Assembly (NCBI GenBank): GCA_944324205.1
Contig: CALUVK010000044.1
Span: forward strand, 1-10,818
Reading direction: 5' to 3'
Origin: Candidatus Gastranaerophilales bacterium
GTDB taxonomy: Bacteria > Cyanobacteriota > Vampirovibrionia > Gastranaerophilales > Gastranaerophilaceae
DNA: 10,818 nucleotides
The notes under the pieces are model-generated. The model was not told the DNA's origin. It made no database searches and worked only from the letters and a program-made list of their open reading frames with translations. Position 1 is the first letter of the stretch. Each line of letters opens with the position of its first letter. The position numbers were made by a program, and so were the translations under genes. Positions 8,164 through 10,818 of this stretch are shown here, one piece after another.

Positions 8164-8191
8164 AAAAAAAGGACGGAGCTTCACTCCGCTC
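8164..8191 (-). terminator. Terminator-like hairpin just upstream of the terminase gene
   Basis: On the complement CGGAG/CTCCG (8184-8188 with 8174-8178) encloses a 5-nt loop, with flanking partial pairing, then CC and a run of seven T (8170 down to 8164). It matches the hairpin at 8870-8895 at most positions and in the same orientation. No gene between 8192 and 8869 would use it, so it is an orphan or it attenuates transcription entering the terminase gene. Confidence 0.65.
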
Positions 8192-8220
8192 TGCTAAAAA
8201 GTTATAACGCCAAGCCTGCC

Positions 8221-8291
8221 GTCATTCAGAGGCTCGGAAGAGATAAATTAAAACGTGAAAGGAATATTTACCCCCAGAGCCGAAGAATCTC
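8221..8291 (+). repeat. Dispersed-type repeat element, copy A
   Basis: Begins GTCATTCAGAGG and ends GCCGAAGAATCTC, with an AT-rich interior containing TTTACCCCCAG. It aligns along nearly its whole length with the reverse complement of 8357-8424. Ends of this kind (GTCATTC..GAG to GAAGAATCTC) recall intergenic repeats common in many bacterial genomes. That link is from memory only. Confidence 0.7.
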
Positions 8292-8297
8292 GTAGAG

Positions 8298-8325
8298 TAG
8301 TGAATAGTGAATAGTGAGTAGTGAA
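8298..8325 (+). repeat. Heptamer tandem repeat (TAGTGAA)x4
   Basis: Four consecutive 7-bp units TAGTGAA, TAGTGAA, TAGTGAG, TAGTGAA, then a looser octamer pair GTGAATAA/GTAAATAA at 8339-8354. The array fills the spacer between repeat copies A and B. Confidence 0.8.
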
Positions 8326-8356
8326 CAGAGGTAGTTAAGTGAATAAGTAAATAAGT

Positions 8357-8424
8357 GAGATCCTTCGGGCGGGCTGGGTGTAAACATTTCAGATGATATT
8401 TATTTTCACCGCCCTCTGGATGAC
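8357..8424 (-). repeat. Dispersed-type repeat element, copy B (inverted relative to A)
   Basis: The reverse complement starts GTCATCCAGAGGGC and ends GCCCGAAGGATCTC. It shares with copy A both ends, the AATAAAT and GAAA interior blocks and TTTACMCCCAG, with a few small indels. A and B form a large inverted repeat with a 65-bp spacer. Confidence 0.7.
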
Positions 8425-8470
8425 AGCTTGTTTTGAAGTGCTGAATGACGGTTTGCTTGGAAGTGCTAAA
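8421..8470 (+). repeat. 25-bp tandem duplication
   Basis: Units 8421-8445 and 8446-8470 agree at 20 of 25 positions. Both start TGAC and share GAAGTGCT near their 3' ends. A third TGACAG starts at 8471 but then diverges. The first unit overlaps the outer end of repeat copy B. Confidence 0.75.
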
Positions 8471-8510
8471 TGACAGAAGAAGGGAAAATCACACAATCCA
8501 GTCTTCACAC

Positions 8511-8567
8511 GTCATTCAGAGGGCGAAAATAACCATTCTGTGAGCCCGCATTGGATTATGATTCTTC
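8511..8567 (+). repeat. Partial copy C of the same element
   Basis: GTCATTCAGAGGGC followed by GAAAATAA matches the start of copies A and B. After about 22 bp similarity fades, although AGCCCGC recurs. GATTCTTC at 8560-8567 is the reverse complement of GAAGAATC in copy A. Confidence 0.5.
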
Positions 8568-8627
8568 AGTCGCCGCCGCTCCTTCCACTACTGCCCATGA
8601 TAATTTTAAAAATCCTGTCATTATTAA

Positions 8628-8672
8628 AGTGCAGAAAAATTAATTTATTTAAAACAGTTAATTTTTCGCACT
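8628..8672. repeat. Inverted repeat (hairpin 1)
   Basis: Arms 8628-8643 and 8658-8672 pair over 15 bp (AGTGC, one bulged A, GAAAAATTAA) around a 14-nt loop. No T-run follows on either strand, so a plain terminator is unlikely. Confidence 0.7.
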
Positions 8673-8728
8673 GTTCAGAATCTTACCAATCAGGTATTAT
8701 CTTTGGGTTTTGGTAAGATCCTGAACAG
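8671..8728. repeat. Inverted repeat (hairpin 2)
   Basis: Arms 8671-8689 and 8710-8728 pair at 18 of 19 positions (one A/C mismatch) around a 20-nt loop. It shares two bases with hairpin 1. Flanks AAAGTGCAG (8626-8634) and CTACACTTT (8738-8746) can also pair at 8 of 9 positions, so a single larger branched structure is possible. Confidence 0.75.
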
Positions 8729-8770
8729 ATTAAAAAACTACACTTTCGTTTATTTTTCTAATTTTCCAGG

Positions 8771-8795
8771 ATGACATTTTTTTATTTAATGTCAT
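8771..8795. repeat. Small inverted repeat ATGACATT/AATGTCAT
   Basis: A perfect 8-bp stem (8771-8778 with 8788-8795) with a 9-nt T-rich loop, again built from the GTCAT pentamer that recurs in this region. Confidence 0.55.
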
Positions 8796-8869
8796 AGCAT
8801 ATTTTTTACACTTTTAATATTTATATTTACTTCTAACTTTACCCCTGATTTGACCCTGACTGCACAAAG

Positions 8870-8895
8870 AAAAAGGGCGGAGCTTCGCTCCGCCC
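8870..8895 (-). terminator. Rho-independent terminator of the pilin-S74 fusion gene
   Basis: On the complement a 9-bp perfect GC-rich stem GGGCGGAGC/GCTCCGCCC (8887-8895 with 8875-8883) with a 3-nt loop is followed by TTTTT (8874-8870). It lies 25 bp past the stop codon of the gene at 8921. Confidence 0.9.
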
Positions 8896-8920
8896 GTAAA
8901 TAGCCCGTGAGAGGCTAAAA

Positions 8921-10483
8921 CTATTTTTCTAATTTTTTAAGCCGTTTTTCAAACTCTTCATTTTGTTTTTGCAAAGCTTCAATAACCTTTTGCTGCTCTG
9001 CAATCGTCTGGTTCTGTTTTTCTATTGTCGAATTAATATCAGTAATATTTTTAACGATTTCTGTTATTTTATTATCCAATTCCTTAACCGCATTAATCAC
9101 TGCATAGAACATATCTTCCCAGCGGATTCTTAAATACCCGTCTTCACCTTTGGTTACAGCATCAGGAAATACCTTCTGCAAATCCTGAGCCATTACACCG
9201 ACATGCGGAATTTTTGCTTCGTCTTTTTTGAATGTGAAATTAAAGAAATCAAGTTTTTTGAGCTCTGCAAGTCCTGCTGTATATTTTTCACCGACATTCT
9301 TTAAACGACGGTCGGAATATGCACTTCCCAAGCCATGTTCCTGACGTCCCCCAAAAGCAATCCCTTTATCACCATCTATGAACCAACCATGTCCAGAGCC
9401 ATTTGCTACTTGTGCCCAAACATGACTGTCATTTGAACCACCTACACCTAAATATGATTTTCCGCCAACAACTAATCGTCCTCTAATATAGACAGTAGTT
9501 CCTGCATCACCAAGAACTATTTGGTTTGCTTCTGTTGTCGTTGCATTTCTACCTATTGCAACCGAATTTGTATGACTGGCAGTTGTATTATTATTACCAA
9601 TTGCAATAGAGTTTTCACCAGTAGCTATAGCAGTGCTTCCAATCGCAACAGAATTTATCTTAGAAGCTCTAACAGAGCTACCAAACGCAACAGAGTTTTC
9701 ACCGGTAGCTACAGCAGTACTTCCACCTGCAATAGAATTCAGCATAGTTGCACGCGTATTATAACCTATTGCTACAGCATTGGTTTCAGAAGTGGTTGCA
9801 ATGCTACCTATAGCGGTAGAATATGGGCCGGAAGCATTTGTGTAATTTCCAATAGCTGTAGAATACCGTGCTTCTGCTTTTGTAAAACCTTCTTGAAGAG
9901 AACTTGCACCAAGAGCGAGACAATCTCTCTCAGTCGCTTGGGCATTAATACCCAATGCTGTAGATCCTCTTCCTGAGGCTATTGAGTTAACCCCAATTGC
10001 AGTTGATCTGTCTGCCACTGTTGTGCCAACCCCAACTGCAACGGAATTTCCACCGGTAAACGTTTGACCAACACCCATTGCAACAACGTTAGCTGCCGGA
10101 ATAGCAGCAGAGTCTGAAAAAGCAGCTCTGTTATTATTTCTGTCCATTAAAAGGGATGTATAACCGGCACGCCCGCGAGTTCCAAAGCCCAGCTGAGGTT
10201 CATTGCCCGTTGATTCTATGTATAATTTTGGTATCGGCTGGTTCGCTGCTCTATTAACATCTGCCGCACCTATAATCGCAGCAACGTTTTGGTTACCTGT
10301 TACATTAAATCCAATACTGTTGTTAATACCTGTAAATACCCAGGGACTATCATTTGTACCTGCATTTCTTGCTGCCAATTTCTTAGTAACGATTGGAGCA
10401 CTGGCTGCTGCTATTATCGCAACAATTAGCAGTACAATCATCATTTCCATCAAAGAAAATCCGTTTAACTTTTTCACTCTCAC
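8921..10483 (-). CDS. Prepilin-like surface protein with YadA-type head repeats and S74 self-cleaving chaperone domain
   Basis: A 520-aa mosaic. Residues 1-34 are a class III (type IV prepilin) signal: basic start, GFSLME with cleavage expected after G8 and Glu at mature +5 (E13), then a hydrophobic helix. Residues about 134-325 hold some 13 units of about 14 aa of the form NSVAIG....A.G, the left-handed beta-roll head repeat of trimeric autotransporters. One unit (187-206) is longer. Residues 390-470 are an S74 intramolecular chaperone: S390-D-R-R-L-K395 has the Ser/Lys spacing of phage endosialidase-type domains, with HVGVMAQDLQKVFPDAV at 427-443. Residues 465-520 are coiled coil. Likely a trimeric surface fibre exported or anchored by pilus-type machinery, which cuts itself before D391 after folding. 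No autotransporter barrel is present. Start is GTG 10483, 9 nt after AAAGGA. Single gene with own terminator. Confidence 0.88.
   Translation of the reverse strand: MRVKKLNGFSLMEMMIVLLIVAIIAAASAPIVTKKLAARNAGTNDSPWVFTGINNSIGFNVTGNQNVAAIIGAADVNRAANQPIPKLYIESTGNEPQLGFGTRGRAGYTSLLMDRNNNRAAFSDSAAIPAANVVAMGVGQTFTGGNSVAVGVGTTVADRSTAIGVNSIASGRGSTALGINAQATERDCLALGASSLQEGFTKAEARYSTAIGNYTNASGPYSTAIGSIATTSETNAVAIGYNTRATMLNSIAGGSTAVATGENSVAFGSSVRASKINSVAIGSTAIATGENSIAIGNNNTTASHTNSVAIGRNATTTEANQIVLGDAGTTVYIRGRLVVGGKSYLGVGGSNDSHVWAQVANGSGHGWFIDGDKGIAFGGRQEHGLGSAYSDRRLKNVGEKYTAGLAELKKLDFFNFTFKKDEAKIPHVGVMAQDLQKVFPDAVTKGEDGYLRIRWEDMFYAVINAVKELDNKITEIVKNITDINSTIEKQNQTIAEQQKVIEALQKQNEEFEKRLKKLEK
9602..9769 (-). 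repeat. 84-bp tandem duplication inside the head-repeat coding region
   Basis: Bases 9602-9685 and 9686-9769 are closely similar at DNA level (for example GAGTTTTCACC.GTAGCTA at both 9609 and 9693), encoding two 28-residue blocks, each two head units (with GSTA.ATGENS). Recent internal duplication or gene conversion would explain the similarity and gives a route to length variation. Confidence 0.65.
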
Positions 10484-10711
10484 ACTCTCTATTCCTTTCT
10501 GTCTTGTATTTACAGTAGTAAGGGGGCGTCGTTTAACGCACCGAAAACATTTTTAATTGTCAAGTTTATTTTGTGATGCCACGCACTTAAACATACGGTC
10601 GGCAGGCATTCTGTCTAACTACTAGATAGTATTTGGCCTTCAGGCCTGTCTCAGAAACTCTAATGTAACTTAATACATATTGTGTTACATTAGACATTCT
10701 TTTATATGTCT
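10484..10711 (-). promoter_or_regulatory. Long putative structured 5' leader of the pilin-S74 gene
   Basis: If the extended -10 promoter at 10718-10726 is used, the mRNA has about 228 nt before the GTG. The leader includes the hairpin at 10659-10694, a GGCC/GGCC mini-stem (10635-10646), distant CAGGC/GCCTG pairing and a GCGT/ACGC stem near the ribosome site. A TTGACA on the complement (10558-10563) has no matching -10. No known riboswitch consensus was recognised. Confidence 0.35.
10659..10694. repeat. Perfect 11-bp hairpin in the upstream region of the pilin-S74 gene
   Basis: TCTAATGTAAC (10659-10669) pairs with GTTACATTAGA (10684-10694) around a 14-nt loop. A second small stem AGACAT/ATGTCT (10692-10697/10706-10711) overlaps its edge, so the two could be alternative folds. 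It lies just downstream of the putative transcription start on the minus strand. Confidence 0.65.
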
Positions 10712-10717
10712 GAAACT

Positions 10718-10726
10718 ATTATAACA
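10718..10726 (-). promoter_or_regulatory. Extended -10 promoter element TGTTATAAT
   Basis: On the complement TG, one base, then TATAAT matches the extended -10 consensus exactly. No good -35 is needed or seen. Transcription would start near 10711 toward the pilin-S74 gene. Confidence 0.6.
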
Positions 10727-10742
10727 TATTTATTTCAAATGT

Positions 10743-10790
10743 GTACTTTTCTTTCTCTTTTTTTTCGCATTAAAAGAGAAAGAAAAGTAC
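10743..10790. repeat. Perfect 19-bp purine/pyrimidine inverted repeat
   Basis: GTACTTTTCTTTCTCTTTT (10743-10761) and its exact complement (10772-10790) flank a 10-nt loop. A second, partly similar purine tract (GAAAAGAAAGAG) follows from 10791. No T-run follows the stem in either direction. Hairpins of this composition recur between genes in many bacteria; that resemblance is from memory. Confidence 0.75.
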
Positions 10791-10818
10791 GAAAAGAAAG
10801 AGAAAAAAAGCGGCTGTT

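Larger units (their letters stand above)
8192..8869. other. Gene-free, repeat-dense region
   Basis: About 680 bp without a supportable coding frame on either strand. It holds two long inverted copies of a roughly 70-bp element plus a partial third, a heptamer tandem array, a 25-bp tandem pair, two long adjacent hairpins and a smaller one. The pentamer GTCAT or its complement occurs eight times (8221, 8420, 8445, 8470, 8511, 8617, 8771, 8791), several times more than chance would give. No tRNA-like fold or clear promoter was recognised. Confidence 0.8.

Noticed and set aside
8159..8164. TACAAT as the terminase promoter -10
   Set aside because: No acceptable -35 lies 16-18 nt upstream (the site falls in the hairpin), and the implied start would leave almost no leader before the ribosome site.
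8620..8750. Integron attC site or IS200/IS605 end
   Set aside because: No GTTRRRY/RYYYAAC core pair at the ends of the palindrome and no transposase or integrase gene in the window.
9521..9976. Plus-strand frame rich in Cys, Ser and Asn
   Set aside because: It is the shadow of the head repeats on the opposite strand and its repetitiveness is explained by them.
9500..10080. Regularly spaced repeats suggestive of a CRISPR array
   Set aside because: The periodicity (about 42 and 84 bp) lies in frame within the S74 fusion gene and encodes head repeats. There are no constant repeats with variable spacers.
8921..10483. Simple phage tail fibre belonging with the terminase
   Set aside because: The S74 domain is phage-like, but the N-terminus is a clear type IV prepilin signal and the gene has its own terminator. 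A 680-bp repeat region separates it from the terminase.
10203..10556. Plus-strand frame opposite the prepilin N-terminus
   Set aside because: It overlaps the well-supported minus-strand gene and lacks a start signal.
10484..10711. c-di-GMP riboswitch in the pilin leader
   Set aside because: Stems exist but the conserved GEMM segments (such as GCACAGGGCAAACC) could not be found.

Overview
The window is low-GC bacterial DNA. The genes point to a diderm (outer-membrane) organism: an AsmA-family envelope protein, a secreted PBP4-type D-Ala-D-Ala peptidase, a DUF374 acyltransferase, and a type IV prepilin-like protein with trimeric-autotransporter-like head repeats. That combination, with very AT-rich intergenic DNA, recalls uncultured gut Gastranaerophilales (Vampirovibrionia/Melainabacteria, non-photosynthetic relatives of Cyanobacteria). 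This placement is an inference from general resemblance. No rRNA, tRNA or marker gene is present to prove it.

Layout. (1) 1-1863 (+): the 3' part of an AsmA-like gene that enters from the left edge. (2) 1881-1922: a perfect 19-bp hairpin between convergent genes. (3) 1953-4755 (-): three overlapping genes transcribed as acyltransferase, then nitrilase-family amidase, then PBP4 peptidase, which together form a tight envelope/housekeeping operon. (4) 4756-4925: a divergent promoter region with a good sigma70-type promoter for the rightward gene. (5) 4926-6230 (+): an acetyl-CoA-dependent Claisen-type synthase (homocitrate/2-isopropylmalate synthase family) without the LeuA regulatory domain, followed by a terminator. 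(6) 6369-6821 (+): a small secreted TPR-like protein. (7) 6838-8139 (-): a phage terminase large subunit with no other phage gene in view. (8) 8192-8869: about 680 bp without a gene, filled with inverted repeats, short tandem repeats and long hairpins, bracketed by two near-identical terminator-type hairpins. (9) 8921-10483 (-): a fusion of prepilin N-terminus, YadA-like head repeats and an S74 autoproteolytic chaperone domain. (10) 10484-10818: a long structured upstream region with an extended -10 promoter and two strong hairpins.

The left 6.8 kb is ordinary chromosomal content (envelope assembly, peptidoglycan trimming, amide or metabolite-repair chemistry, amino-acid-type biosynthesis). 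The right 4 kb looks accessory: an isolated packaging motor gene, a repeat-dense gene-free stretch and a surface-fibre gene of mosaic origin. The best candidate for something under-described is the pilin-head-S74 fusion. It combines a pilus-type membrane/assembly signal with a phage-tail-type self-cleaving trimerisation chaperone.
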